From NCBI RefSeq assembly GCF_036311985.1, contig NZ_JAZDCJ010000019.1: a DNA stretch of 64,000 nucleotides; one strand, 5' to 3'. This stretch comes from JAZDCJ01 sp036311985. GTDB lineage: Bacteria > Actinomycetota > Actinomycetes > Actinomycetales > Micrococcaceae. How positions within the stretch are numbered: position 1 is the stretch's first letter; each line of letters begins with the position of its first letter. The notes below the pieces were generated by a model. That model was not told the DNA's origin and ran no database searches. It was given only the letters and a program-made list of their open reading frames with translations. Below, piece after piece: positions 1-7,660 of the stretch. Both the position numbers and the translations under genes were made by a program.

Positions 1-109
1 AGTGTTCTCGACCTAGTTTTTCGTTCGTAGGTCCGCACCCGCTGGGGTGCGCCCCGACGTCGTTGGATCTCCTGGCCGATCCGCCCGCCCAGTGTGCTTC
101 GATGGAGGC

Positions 110-724
110 ATGCGCATCGACTACTCCGCCGCCGATCTCGATCCCGTGGCCGTCTACCGCCTGCTGACCGCGCTCGTCCTGCCCCGCCCGATCGCCTGGG
201 TCTCCACGATCGACGGCGACGGCGTACCGAACCTGGCCCCGCACTCCTTCTTCACGGTCGCCTCCACCGATCCGGGGATCGTGCAGTTCACCGCCACCGC
301 CCGCAAGGACACCCTGCGCAATGTCGAGGCCACGGGCGAGTTCGTGGTGAACCTGGCGCCGCGGAAGCTGCTGACCCAGGTCAACGCCACGGGCACGTCC
401 TTCCCGCACGGCACGAGCGAGTTCGCGGAGGCCGTGGTCCGGCCCGAGGCCAGCCTCACCGTGGCCCCTCCACGCGTCGCCGATTCGCCGGCCGCGATCG
501 AGTGCGGGCTCGAACGAGTGGTGGAGGTCGGCAACTCGTTCCTGGTGCTCGGGCTCGTGCGGCACATCGCCGTCGCCGAGGAGGCGCTCAACGAGAAGGG
601 CCGGCCTGACGCCGCGAAGCTCGATCCCCTGGCCCGCCTCGGCGGGAACCAGTGGTCCGCGCTCGGCGAGGTGTTCGGCGTCGACCGCATCTCCCTGGCC
701 GACTGGAACCAGGGCCGGCGCTGA
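110..724 (+). CDS. flavin reductase family protein (FMN-binding split barrel)
   Basis: A 204-residue protein beginning MRIDYSAADLDPVAVYRLL. It carries the family core of FMN-binding split-barrel flavin reductases: the VLPRPIAWVST segment near residues 20-30, then NLAPHSFF, and KDTLRN-VEATGEFVVNL. The family reduces free FMN or acts as the reductase partner of a monooxygenase; the substrate cannot be read from sequence. I chose ATG 110 because conserved family sequence begins there. A GGAGG lies only one base upstream, so an upstream GTG at 47, giving an unconserved 21-residue extension, cannot be excluded. It converges with idi, so the two are not in one operon. Confidence 0.85.
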   Translation: MRIDYSAADLDPVAVYRLLTALVLPRPIAWVSTIDGDGVPNLAPHSFFTVASTDPGIVQFTATARKDTLRNVEATGEFVVNLAPRKLLTQVNATGTSFPHGTSEFAEAVVRPEASLTVAPPRVADSPAAIECGLERVVEVGNSFLVLGLVRHIAVAEEALNEKGRPDAAKLDPLARLGGNQWSALGEVFGVDRISLADWNQGRR

Positions 725-732
725 CGCCACCT

Positions 733-749
733 CGGGCGCCACGCGCCCG
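733..749. terminator. candidate bidirectional hairpin between convergent genes
   Basis: A perfect 7-bp stem CGGGCGC / GCGCCCG with a 3-nt loop lies in the 34-bp gap between the stop codons of the flavin reductase and idi. There is no T-run, as is common in high-GC genomes, so the terminator role is inferred from position. Confidence 0.45.
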
Positions 750-758
750 GCGCCGGCC

Positions 759-1313
759 TCAGCCCGCGTAGAGCCCGAGCCCGCGGCGGGAGAACTCCTC
801 GAGCTGCCACACCATCCACGGGCTGAACGCCCACGGCGCCGCTGCGGCCGCGGCCGCCAGGTCCCCCGGCCGCACCCAGCGGAACTCGGAGACCTCGCTC
901 GGCCGCGGATCGGGGACGCCGGCCGCGCGGGCGGTGTAGACGGGGCAGAACTCGTTCTCGACGATCCCGGAGGCGTCCACGGCCCGGTAGCTGAACTCGG
1001 GCAGGGCCACGGCGAGGTCCTCGATCTCGAGGCCCAGCTCGAACCCGGCGCGCCGGTGCACGGCGTCCTCGACGGGCTCGCCCGGGCCGGGGTGGCCGCA
1101 GACGGAGTTCGTCCAGACGCCCGGCCAGGTCTTCTTATCGAGGGCCCGGCGGGTCACCAGGACGCGCCCGTCGGCGTCGAACACGTGGCACGAGAACGCC
1201 AGATGCAGGGGCGTGGCCTCCGTGTGCACGGTGGCCTTGGGGGCCGTCCCGATGGGCTCTTGGTACGCCCCGAGCAGCACCACTTCCTCGGTCTTCTGGG
1301 CCAATCGAACCAC
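759..1313 (-). CDS. idi: isopentenyl-diphosphate delta-isomerase, type I
   Basis: A 184-residue Nudix-fold enzyme that interconverts isopentenyl and dimethylallyl diphosphate, supplying the allylic starter for isoprenoids such as menaquinone, carotenoids and undecaprenyl phosphate. Diagnostic motifs are visible: TRRALDKKTWPGVWTNSVCGHP with the catalytic Cys, GIVENEFCPVY with the catalytic Glu, and PWAFSPWMV near the C-terminus. Length matches the Escherichia coli enzyme. The GTG at 1313 aligns with the usual N-terminus; its ribosome binding site is poor (a GAGGCGAG directly abuts it). No other isoprenoid genes lie nearby. Confidence 0.95.
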   Translation of the reverse strand: MVRLAQKTEEVVLLGAYQEPIGTAPKATVHTEATPLHLAFSCHVFDADGRVLVTRRALDKKTWPGVWTNSVCGHPGPGEPVEDAVHRRAGFELGLEIEDLAVALPEFSYRAVDASGIVENEFCPVYTARAAGVPDPRPSEVSEFRWVRPGDLAAAAAAAPWAFSPWMVWQLEEFSRRGLGLYAG

Positions 1314-1371
1314 CTCGCCTCTCCACAGCGGAGCCTATCCGACGGGCCGGGCGGCGCGCGATTCGCGCGGG

Positions 1372-2199
1372 CTATCCGGTGTATTCGAGCGAGAGCATCA
1401 TCTGGCGCAGCGCCCGGTAGCGCTCGGTCTTCATGAACTCCCGGGCCTGGTCGACGGTGACGGCCGTCGGGTCGATCCCGTTGAAGTCCAGGAACCCCTC
1501 GGCGCTCACGAAGTCCGGGTTGCGCTCGGTGCTGAAGCGGAATCCGGAGAGCGTCGGCCGGTCACCGCGCTGGTCGACCGTGTACTCGTCGGTGAGCATG
1601 AGCCGGGCGCGCTGGGAGTCCTCGACGTCGGCACCCTCGGGGAGGTCGTCCGGTTGCGTGATGTCCATGTGCTCGAACATCAGCACCGGGTCGCCGTCCG
1701 CGAAGCCGGGCAGGGGCGTGCGCTCGAGGTCGGTGTACTCGTAGGTGCCCATGTCGCCGTCGGTATCGGTCGCGGAGACCCCGGCGAACGTGGCGATCAG
1801 CTTGCCGCGGGCGTCGAACACGTCGTAGCTGGAGTACTCGTTCTCGACGTCGTAGGGGTGCCATTCGACGCTCCACTGGGCGGGGTACTTGAAGCTCAGG
1901 TCCCACTTGGACCAGGTCTTCCAGCCCTCCATGGAGATCCCGCCGGCGTCGGCGGAGGGCTCGGGGGCCGGCGTGGACTCCGTCGGGGCGCCCGGACCCG
2001 GCGAGGCGGAGCCGCTCGCGCTCGGGGGCGCCGAGGAGGACGCGGACGACGCCGGGGCGCCGCTTCCGTCGTCGTCCCCGGTTCCCGGGCCCTGGGACCC
2101 GCACGCGGTGAGCGCGAGCAGCCCGGCGAGCGCGGCGCCGGTCAGGGCGCGGCGGGGGCCGGGGCGGGCGGCGGGCGGGCTGACGGTGGTGCGGGACAT
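1372..2199 (-). CDS. putative secreted lipoprotein of unknown function
   Basis: A 275-residue protein with an N-terminal twin-arginine-like PRR stretch, a hydrophobic segment and the lipobox LTAC (Cys33), followed by a disordered Gly/Ser/Ala/Pro-rich linker to about residue 85. The remaining about 190 residues form one globular domain beginning EGWKTWSKWDLSFKYPAQWSV, a pattern typical of secreted actinobacterial lipoproteins that bind the membrane outer leaflet. I do not recognise a named family or enzymatic motif. The start is supported by GAGGGGAAGCC just upstream of ATG. It is monocistronic as far as can be seen. Confidence 0.8.
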   Translation of the reverse strand: MSRTTVSPPAARPGPRRALTGAALAGLLALTACGSQGPGTGDDDGSGAPASSASSSAPPSASGSASPGPGAPTESTPAPEPSADAGGISMEGWKTWSKWDLSFKYPAQWSVEWHPYDVENEYSSYDVFDARGKLIATFAGVSATDTDGDMGTYEYTDLERTPLPGFADGDPVLMFEHMDITQPDDLPEGADVEDSQRARLMLTDEYTVDQRGDRPTLSGFRFSTERNPDFVSAEGFLDFNGIDPTAVTVDQAREFMKTERYRALRQMMLSLEYTG

Positions 2200-2343
2200 G
2201 GCTTCCCCTCGGGTCGTACCGGCTCGAGGCCGGGTTTGTCCTTCAGCTGGTCTGTGTCCAGTCTGGGCACGCCCGGGGCCTTCTGCACATCACGAAGCCG
2301 TAACGATGGTTGTCCGCGGCAACCGTTTGATGTCACGGACGGC

Positions 2344-2383
2344 GCCTACGGCTGCGGGGCGAAGCCCACTGGGACGGACGCCG
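2344..2383. repeat. direct repeat, left copy (duplicate of the 3' end of the Gmad2 gene)
   Basis: Forty bases that match 2806-2845 at 38 positions. The first 26 are identical (beginning GCCTACGGCTGCGGGGCGAA). On the minus strand this copy still spells VPVGFAPQP-stop, the C-terminus of the Gmad2-domain protein, but no upstream reading frame remains. The 144 bp between this copy and the lipoprotein start (2200-2343) hold that gene's leader and no other gene that I can see. Confidence 0.8.
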
Positions 2384-2384
2384 G

Positions 2385-2666
2385 TCACGACTCCTCGGTC
2401 GAGAAGTCGCACGTTACCGCTTCCCTGTACTTTCCGTGGCGGGCGGCCTCGACCTCCTCACTGCCCAGCGCTTCACGAGGGACCACGGCGATCTCGATCG
2501 TGGAACTCGCCTCCACCGTGCCGGCCTCGGAACACGCGGCCACGACGGTCCATCGCGAGGATCCGAACTGGCTATGGTCGTACGCCGGCTGCAGCCCGAC
2601 CACGGCCGATAGCCCGCCCGTCAGCGCCCAGCTGGAGAATGCGCCACAACTCTTCTTCTGCCGAGG
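2385..2666 (-). pseudogene. 5'-truncated fragment of a secreted hypothetical protein
   Basis: An open frame of 93 codons that begins right after a TAG (2667-2669) and has no start codon in its first 21 codons; only a GTG at 2603 is available, in mid-domain. The translation (FSSWALTGG, PAYDHSQFGSSRWTVVAAC, TIEIAVVPREAL, KYREAVTCDFSTEES-stop) looks like the C-terminal half of a genuine secreted protein with paired cysteines. The stop is 2 bp from the left direct repeat. I infer a gene remnant brought in or rearranged with the repeat; the parent protein is not identifiable here. Confidence 0.5.
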
Positions 2667-2805
2667 CTACGCCAGGATGATGCGTTCCCGCATCGGTTCC
2701 CGTCGAGCATTGCCGCGACCACGTCAGGCGTGATGAATCCAGCACATCCGTTTCGAGGCCTGGTCGATGAGATCAGCGTTGGAACACGTCGGCGCCGACA
2801 CGGCG
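2667..2805 (-). other. degenerate coding remnant, possibly recombinase C-terminus
   Basis: No intact gene. The minus strand encodes GFITPDVVAAMLDGN around 2690-2735 preceded, in a second frame, by DQASKRM. These resemble the (V)TKRYV...LAPDIVEAIL segment seen near the C-terminus of some mobile-element recombinases. Stops and frame changes interrupt it. The match is short and from memory, so the call is weak. Confidence 0.2.
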
Positions 2806-2845
2806 GCCTACGGCTGCGGGGCGAAGCCCACCGGGACGGCCGCCG
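2806..2845. repeat. direct repeat, right copy (3' end of intact Gmad2 gene)
   Basis: Partner of 2344-2383, 462 bp away with two mismatches. It covers the last codons and stop of the Gmad2-domain gene, which is intact on this side. A duplicated gene end bordering foreign-looking remnants is the footprint expected of integration into, or recombination at, a gene 3' end. Confidence 0.8.
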
Positions 2846-3617
2846 CGACCCATACCGTGCCGTCCTTCGCGCTGCTCTGGAAGAACAGCAGGGCACCGGC
2901 CCCCGACTCGGGGTTGTCCCAGTCGATGCTCCCGCTGAACGGCCCGAGCTCGGGGCCCGCGCCGCCCATCACGATCCCGGTCCCGAGAGGTTCGGAGGAT
3001 CCGTGGGCGCGGACGGCGACCTCGACGACGGCCTCGAAGGCGCGGGACTGCCCGGACACGGCCACCGGGGCGTTGATCTGCGCACCCGGTTCCGGGACCT
3101 CGACCTGGATCTCGCTGCTCGTGGCGCCGATTGCGTACCAGTTCCCGTCGGAGAGCTCGCGCAGCAGCACGGTGGTGACGGCGCCGTCGGCAACGGCCGT
3201 GACCTCCAGCTCGCCCGAGCGCGAGTCGCCTTGCTGGAACTCGCCGTAGAGCGGGTCCGTGAAGCCGGCGAAGTCCTCCGCGAAGCCCGCGGCCGCGTCC
3301 TCGGGGGTGTCGTAGCGCAGGGTACCGGCCGGATCGGGCCACACCACCTGGGCGGCCTCCTCCGCGGGGAGCCCCGGGGTCGTCGGCGCGCTCGTGGGGG
3401 CCGGCATGGTCGTGGGCGGCGGCGAGGTGGTTCCCGGCGCCTGCGTGTCCGTCGGGCTCGCGGCGGGGGACGAGGTGCCGGGGGCGCCGGCCCCGGGACC
3501 GGAAGCCTGCTGCATCAGCAGGACCACCACCCACACCAGGGCGGCCACGAGGGCCACCGCGAGGACGGCGACGAGGGCTTTCCGGCTGCGGCCGGATGGT
3601 GCTGGGTTCTCGCTCAT
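2808..3617 (-). CDS. membrane-anchored protein with C-terminal Gmad2 Ig-like domain
   Basis: A 269-residue protein: basic cytoplasmic start (SGRSRKA), one transmembrane helix at about residues 14-36, a Ser/Thr/Pro-rich linker to about 80, a middle region (VVWPDPAGTLRYDTPEDAAAGF...), then a C-terminal immunoglobulin-like domain from about 170 (VEVPEPGAQINAPVAVSG...FEAVVEVAV...) matching the Gmad2 pattern first described in spore-germination proteins. It is probably an extracytoplasmic protein of unknown ligand. A TACGGT hexamer ends 6 nt before the ATG and no ribosome binding site is seen, so the mRNA may be leaderless. Its 3' end is duplicated at 2344. Confidence 0.75.
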   Translation of the reverse strand: MSENPAPSGRSRKALVAVLAVALVAALVWVVVLLMQQASGPGAGAPGTSSPAASPTDTQAPGTTSPPPTTMPAPTSAPTTPGLPAEEAAQVVWPDPAGTLRYDTPEDAAAGFAEDFAGFTDPLYGEFQQGDSRSGELEVTAVADGAVTTVLLRELSDGNWYAIGATSSEIQVEVPEPGAQINAPVAVSGQSRAFEAVVEVAVRAHGSSEPLGTGIVMGGAGPELGPFSGSIDWDNPESGAGALLFFQSSAKDGTVWVAAAVPVGFAPQP

Positions 3618-3743
3618 GGCGGCACCGTAGCACCGGCCGATGCGCCGCCTCGAGAACGGTGCGGCGGCGAATCGGTGACGTTTGGGGCGTCAGCTCACGA
3701 GACGTCCCCTCCAGTCGGCGTCGTGCCCCCGATCCCCCGACGC

Positions 3744-3815
3744 CCCTCCGCGGTGTCGGGGAAGATGCAGGATCGCCGCACGTATTCCAGCGCTTTCCCC
3801 GACACCGCCGGAGGG
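3744..3815. terminator. long inverted repeat downstream of bkdC
   Basis: Arms of about 20 bp (CCCTCCGCGGTGTCGGGGAA at 3744-3763 and its complement at 3795-3815 with a single bulged base) enclose a 31-nt loop. It begins 6 nt after the bkdC stop on the minus strand, so it most likely ends the bkd transcript and insulates the Gmad2 gene. No T-run follows. Confidence 0.6.
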
Positions 3816-3821
3816 CCGCGG

Positions 3822-5300
3822 CTAATCCAGCAGGAGCGCCGGTTCCTCCATGATCGCGGCGACGTCCGCCATGAACCGGGCCGAGAGGTCCCCGTCCACG
3901 ACGCGGTGGTCGAACGATCCGCCGAGCGTGGTGATCCAGCGCGGGATGACCTCGCCGGAGACCACCCAGGGCTTCTGCCGGATGGTGCCGAACGCGACGA
4001 TCGCGACCTCGCCCGGGTTGATGATGGGCGTGCCGATGTCGATCCCGAGCGCCCCGATGTTGGTGATGGACAGCGTCCCGTGCTGCATGTCCGCGGGCTG
4101 GGTCTTGCCCGCGCGGGCTGTCGTGGCGAGCCCGTTGAGCGCCACGGCCAGCTCCTTGAGGCTCAGGTCCTGCGCATCCTTGATGTTGGGCACGAGCAGG
4201 CCGCGCGGGGTGGCGGCCGCGATGCCGAGGTTCATGAAGTGCTTGACCTGGATCTCCGCGGTGCCGTCCGGGAGGTCGACCCAGCTCGCGTTGACGCTGG
4301 GGTTGCGGGCCGCGGCCCAGATGACGGCCTTGGCGAGGATCAGCAGCGGGGAGACCCGAATGCCCTCGAAGTCACGGGACTTCTTCAGCCGCTGCACGAA
4401 CTCCATGGTCCGCGACGCGTCGACGTCCACGAAGATGCTCACGTGCGGGGCGCTGAAGGCGGACTCCACCATGGCCTTCGCGGTCGCCTTGCGCACGCCC
4501 TTGACGGGAATCCGCTCGATCCGCCCGTCGAGCCCCGGCCCGGGCGTCCAGAACGTGGGCGCGGCGGCCTGCTCGGCCTCGCGCTGGGCCTGGTAGGAGC
4601 GCAGGTCCTCCCGCGTGACCTCGCCCCGGCCGCCGGTCCCGGGGACCTTGGAGAGGTCGATGCCGAGTTCCTTGGCGATCTTGCGCACGGGCGGCTTCGC
4701 GAGGACGCGGCCGATGAACGCGCCGACGTCGGGCCGCGGCAGCTGCGGGCGGGAGGGGGAAGCCGGAGGGGACGACGCCGGGGCCCGGCTCGCGGGGGCC
4801 GCTGCGGCGGCGGGGGTGGGGGCCGGAGTGGAAGCCGGGGCGGCGACGGCGGACGACGGCGCCGGCCGGCTCGTGCGCGCGCGGCGGCGGACCGGATCGG
4901 CCTTGGGCCCGGACCCCACGAGCGGGCCGGGCAGCCCGGATTCGCCGAGCACTCCGGGAACGTCCTCGGGACCCGCTTCGGGAACCGCCTCGGCCGGGGC
5001 CTCCGTCGCCCCGGCGCCAGGCTGGGAGCCGGCGTCCGGCTGGGAGGGCGCGTCCGGCGTCGTGCCCGCCTCCTGGACGGAGAACAGGGGCGCGCCGACC
5101 TCGAGGGTCTGCCCCTCGGAGGCGTGCAGCTCGGTGACGGTCCCCGCGAAGGGGCTCGGGAGCTCGACGAGCGACTTGGCGGTCTCGATCTCGACGAAGA
5201 CCTGGTTGACCTCGACGGCGTCGCCGGGCCGGACCTTCCAGGAGACGATGTCCGCCTCGGTCAGGCCCTCGCCGACGTCGGGAAGATTGAAGGTGCTCAC
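3822..5300 (-). CDS. bkdC: branched-chain 2-oxoacid dehydrogenase E2 (dihydrolipoyl acyltransferase)
   Basis: A 492-residue E2. The lipoyl domain occupies residues 1-77 with lipoyl Lys42 in EIETAKS. An Ala/Pro-rich linker runs to about 175. A peripheral subunit-binding domain follows (AKPPVRKIAKELGIDLSKVPGTGGRGEVTREDL, about 185-215). The catalytic domain fills the rest, with SFDHRVVDGDLSARF carrying the active-site His and Asp near the C-terminus. It transfers the acyl group from E1 to CoA. One lipoyl domain and the E1 alpha/beta partners favour a branched-chain rather than pyruvate complex. GTG start with AGGAGG 5 nt upstream; 22 bp after bkdB. The E3 subunit is not in the window. Confidence 0.92.
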   Translation of the reverse strand: MSTFNLPDVGEGLTEADIVSWKVRPGDAVEVNQVFVEIETAKSLVELPSPFAGTVTELHASEGQTLEVGAPLFSVQEAGTTPDAPSQPDAGSQPGAGATEAPAEAVPEAGPEDVPGVLGESGLPGPLVGSGPKADPVRRRARTSRPAPSSAVAAPASTPAPTPAAAAAPASRAPASSPPASPSRPQLPRPDVGAFIGRVLAKPPVRKIAKELGIDLSKVPGTGGRGEVTREDLRSYQAQREAEQAAAPTFWTPGPGLDGRIERIPVKGVRKATAKAMVESAFSAPHVSIFVDVDASRTMEFVQRLKKSRDFEGIRVSPLLILAKAVIWAAARNPSVNASWVDLPDGTAEIQVKHFMNLGIAAATPRGLLVPNIKDAQDLSLKELAVALNGLATTARAGKTQPADMQHGTLSITNIGALGIDIGTPIINPGEVAIVAFGTIRQKPWVVSGEVIPRWITTLGGSFDHRVVDGDLSARFMADVAAIMEEPALLLD

Positions 5301-5322
5301 GGTGCCTCCTGGGCGGGCTCGG

Positions 5323-6297
5323 CTAGTAGGCGAAGGAACGGTCGAGGGCTTCGAGCAGCTTGTCGATGTCCGGCAGGTACTGCTCCTCCACCTTCGCGAC
5401 GGGGTAGGGCATGTGGAATCCGCCGACCCGGATGACCGGGGCCTCGAGGGAGAGGAACGCGCGCTCGGAGACGCGGGCCGCGATCTCGCCGCCGATGCCG
5501 CCGAACGTCGGGGCCTCGTGGGTGACGATCAGCCGGCCGGTCTTGAGCACCGAGGCGGTGACGGTGTCGAAGTCGATCGGGCTGATCGAGCGCAGGTCGA
5601 CGACCTCGATGCTGCGCCCGTCCTCCACGGCGGCCTCGGCGGCCGCGAGCGCCACGGGGACCAGCGGGCCGTAGGCGACGATCGTGGCGTCGGTGCCCTC
5701 GCGGACCACTTGGGCGGTGAACGGGTCCGGCGCCGGATTCTCCGTGTCCACCTCGCCCTTGAGCCAGTAGCGGCGCTTGGGCTCGAACACGATCACCGGG
5801 TCCGGGCACGCCGCGGCCTGCTGGATCATCCAGTAGGCGTCGTTCGCGGTCGAGGGCGTGATGATGCGCAGGCCGGCCGTGTGGGCGAAGAGCGCCTCCG
5901 GGGACTCCGAGTGGTGCTCGATCGAGCCGATGCCGCCGCCGTACGGGATCCGGATGACCACGGGTACGGTGAGCCGGCCCTCGGAGCGGGCATGCATCTT
6001 GGCCAGCTGGGTCGTGATCTGGTTGAAGGCGGGGAAGACGAAGCCGTCGAACTGGATCTCCGCGATCGGCGTGTAGCCGCGCAGGGCCAGGCCGATGCTC
6101 GTGCCGACGATCCCGGACTCGGCGAGCGGGGAGTCGACGACGCGGTCAGTGCCGAACTCGTCGATGAGCCCCTCGGTGATCCGGTAGACGCCGCCGAGCC
6201 GGCCGATGTCCTCGCCCATCAGCAGCGACTTCGGGTTCTCCGCAAGGACGCGGCGCAGCCCCGCGGTGAGGGCCTTGGCGATGGTCATGGTGGTCAT
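5323..6297 (-). CDS. bkdB: branched-chain 2-oxoacid dehydrogenase E1 beta subunit
   Basis: A 324-residue transketolase-fold beta subunit of the thiamin-diphosphate E1 decarboxylase. Recognisable features are LMGEDIGRLGGVYRIT near the N-terminus, DSPLAESGIVGTSIGLALRG, the RIPYGGGIGSIEHHSES block, and the C-terminal HEAPTFGGIGGEIAA. It forms an alpha2-beta2 heterotetramer with BkdA and oxidatively decarboxylates 2-oxo acids from leucine, valine and isoleucine. The start overlaps the bkdA stop by 4 bp (ATGA), so translation is coupled. A second ATG nine bases downstream is possible. Confidence 0.92.
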   Translation of the reverse strand: MTTMTIAKALTAGLRRVLAENPKSLLMGEDIGRLGGVYRITEGLIDEFGTDRVVDSPLAESGIVGTSIGLALRGYTPIAEIQFDGFVFPAFNQITTQLAKMHARSEGRLTVPVVIRIPYGGGIGSIEHHSESPEALFAHTAGLRIITPSTANDAYWMIQQAAACPDPVIVFEPKRRYWLKGEVDTENPAPDPFTAQVVREGTDATIVAYGPLVPVALAAAEAAVEDGRSIEVVDLRSISPIDFDTVTASVLKTGRLIVTHEAPTFGGIGGEIAARVSERAFLSLEAPVIRVGGFHMPYPVAKVEEQYLPDIDKLLEALDRSFAY

Positions 6298-7514
6298 CGG
6301 GCGTCCTCCCCCGCGTCGGCGAATCCGGACTCGTACTCGCGGTGCCAGGCCAGCTCCTCCTGGATGAGGGGGTGGGCCTGGGCGTAGACGTTGCCGAACG
6401 CGTCCTCGAGCGAGGGGGCCGGGAAGGCCAGCGCCTCGCGGCGCACGCGGGCCGCCATCTCGTCGCCCGCCGCGGCCGTCTCCTCGAAGAACGCGTCGTC
6501 GGCCTGGCCGGAGGCGCGCAGGTGGCGCTCGAGCCGGGTCAGGGGGTCCTTGGCCGCCCACGGCTCCTCGTCCGTGCTGAGCCGGTACTTCGTCGGGTCG
6601 TCCGCCGTGGTGTGGGCGCTCATGCGGTAGGTCTGCGCCTCGATGAGCACGGGGCCCTCCCCGCGGCGGGCGCGCTCGAGCGCCCAGCGGGTCACGGCCA
6701 GGACCGCGAGGACGTCGTTGCCGTCGACGCGCACGCCCGGGATGCCGTAGCCCGCGGCCCGACGGGCGAGCGGGACCTTGGACTGGACGCTGAAGGGCAC
6801 CGAGATGGCCCACTGGTTGTTCTGGCAGAAGAAGACCACCGGGGCGTTGAAGCTCGCGGCGAAGACCATGGACTCGTGGGCGTCGCCCTCCGAGGAGGAC
6901 CCGTCGCCGAAGTAGGCGACGACGGCGGTGCCGTCCTCCTCGAGCCGGGCGCGGTCCCAGCCGGCCTGGTCCCGCGTCACGCCCATCGCGTAGCCGGTGG
7001 CGTGCGGCAGCTGGGCCGCGAGCACCATCGTGTACATGTGGAAGTTGTTCTCCCGCGGGTCCCAGCCGCCGTTGGAGATGCCGCGGAAGATCCGCAGCAT
7101 CTGCGGGAAGTCGACGTCGCGGGTCAGGGCCACGCCGTGCTCGCGGTAGGTCGGGAAGATGTAGTCGTTCGGCCGGGTCGCGCGGCCCGATCCGATCTGG
7201 GCGGCCTCCTGGCCGCGCAGCGGGACCCAGAGGGCGAGCTGGCCCTGGCGCTGCAGCGCCGTGGCCTCGGCGTCGAAGCGGCGGGTCAGCGCCATGTCGC
7301 GGTAGAAGCCGCGCAGCATCGCCGCGTCGACGTCCCCGACATAGGCCGAGTAGACCGGGTCCGCGCCGAGCGTGCCGTCCGGCGCGAGCAGCTGGACCAG
7401 GTCGGCGTCGATATCCACGCCCACGCCTTCGCCCGCGTCCGAGCGGCCGTCCTGCGCGCGCGCGGACGAGCCGTCCACCCTGTCCACGGCCGCTCCCCGT
7501 GCGTTGCCTGCCAT
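6294..7514 (-). CDS. bkdA: branched-chain 2-oxoacid dehydrogenase E1 alpha subunit
   Basis: A 406-residue E1 alpha subunit. The thiamin-diphosphate motif GDGSSSEGD...FCQNNQWAIS, the preceding ENNFHMYTMVLAAQLPHATGYA, and the phosphorylation-loop-like YRMSAHTTADDPTKYR are all present. It catalyses decarboxylation of branched-chain 2-oxo acids and reductive acylation of the E2 lipoate. I chose ATG 7514, which has GAAGGG about 9 nt upstream; the open frame extends to 7619 but that stretch would include the 38-bp palindrome and has no family similarity. It is the first gene of bkdABC; its products feed acyl-CoA for catabolism and branched fatty acids. Confidence 0.92.
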   Translation of the reverse strand: MAGNARGAAVDRVDGSSARAQDGRSDAGEGVGVDIDADLVQLLAPDGTLGADPVYSAYVGDVDAAMLRGFYRDMALTRRFDAEATALQRQGQLALWVPLRGQEAAQIGSGRATRPNDYIFPTYREHGVALTRDVDFPQMLRIFRGISNGGWDPRENNFHMYTMVLAAQLPHATGYAMGVTRDQAGWDRARLEEDGTAVVAYFGDGSSSEGDAHESMVFAASFNAPVVFFCQNNQWAISVPFSVQSKVPLARRAAGYGIPGVRVDGNDVLAVLAVTRWALERARRGEGPVLIEAQTYRMSAHTTADDPTKYRLSTDEEPWAAKDPLTRLERHLRASGQADDAFFEETAAAGDEMAARVRREALAFPAPSLEDAFGNVYAQAHPLIQEELAWHREYESGFADAGEDAR

Positions 7515-7562
7515 GCGCCCAACCCTTCGTTCGCCCGTGCCGTTCGGCTCCCCCGCCCAGAA

Positions 7563-7600
7563 ATATGCCTCCTGCGGAATGCATTCCGCGGGAGGCATAT
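7563..7600. promoter_or_regulatory. 38-bp palindrome in the bkdA leader, candidate operator
   Basis: Two 19-bp arms (ATATGCCTCCTGCGGAATG and its complement) meet with no loop and one mismatch (7573/7590). The core GCGGAATGCATTCCGC and the outer ATATGCCTCC/GGAGGCATAT form nested dyads. The outer arms are AT-rich compared with the surroundings, and a CATATTT at the bkdA-proximal edge could serve as a -10. It sits 49 bp before bkdA, as expected for an operator of a dimeric or tetrameric regulator; as RNA it would form a very strong hairpin. Confidence 0.6.
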
Positions 7601-7660
7601 AACGGAAGTGCTCCTCCAACCCTAACGGCGACGCGGCGCCCGGCCGCGTTCTGTTACCGG

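Noticed and set aside
35..50. Short hairpin GCACCC/GGGTGC before the first gene.
   Set aside because: Six-bp arms arise often by chance in this composition; no context to assign a role.
47..109. Upstream GTG as the start of the flavin reductase.
   Set aside because: The 21 extra residues are not family-like; homology begins at ATG 110. The odd 1-bp spacing of GGAGG keeps some doubt.
2730..5435. A 901-codon plus-strand frame opposite the Gmad2 and bkdC genes.
   Set aside because: Same antisense artefact of GC-rich codon use; the minus strand encodes clear bkdC and Gmad2 proteins.
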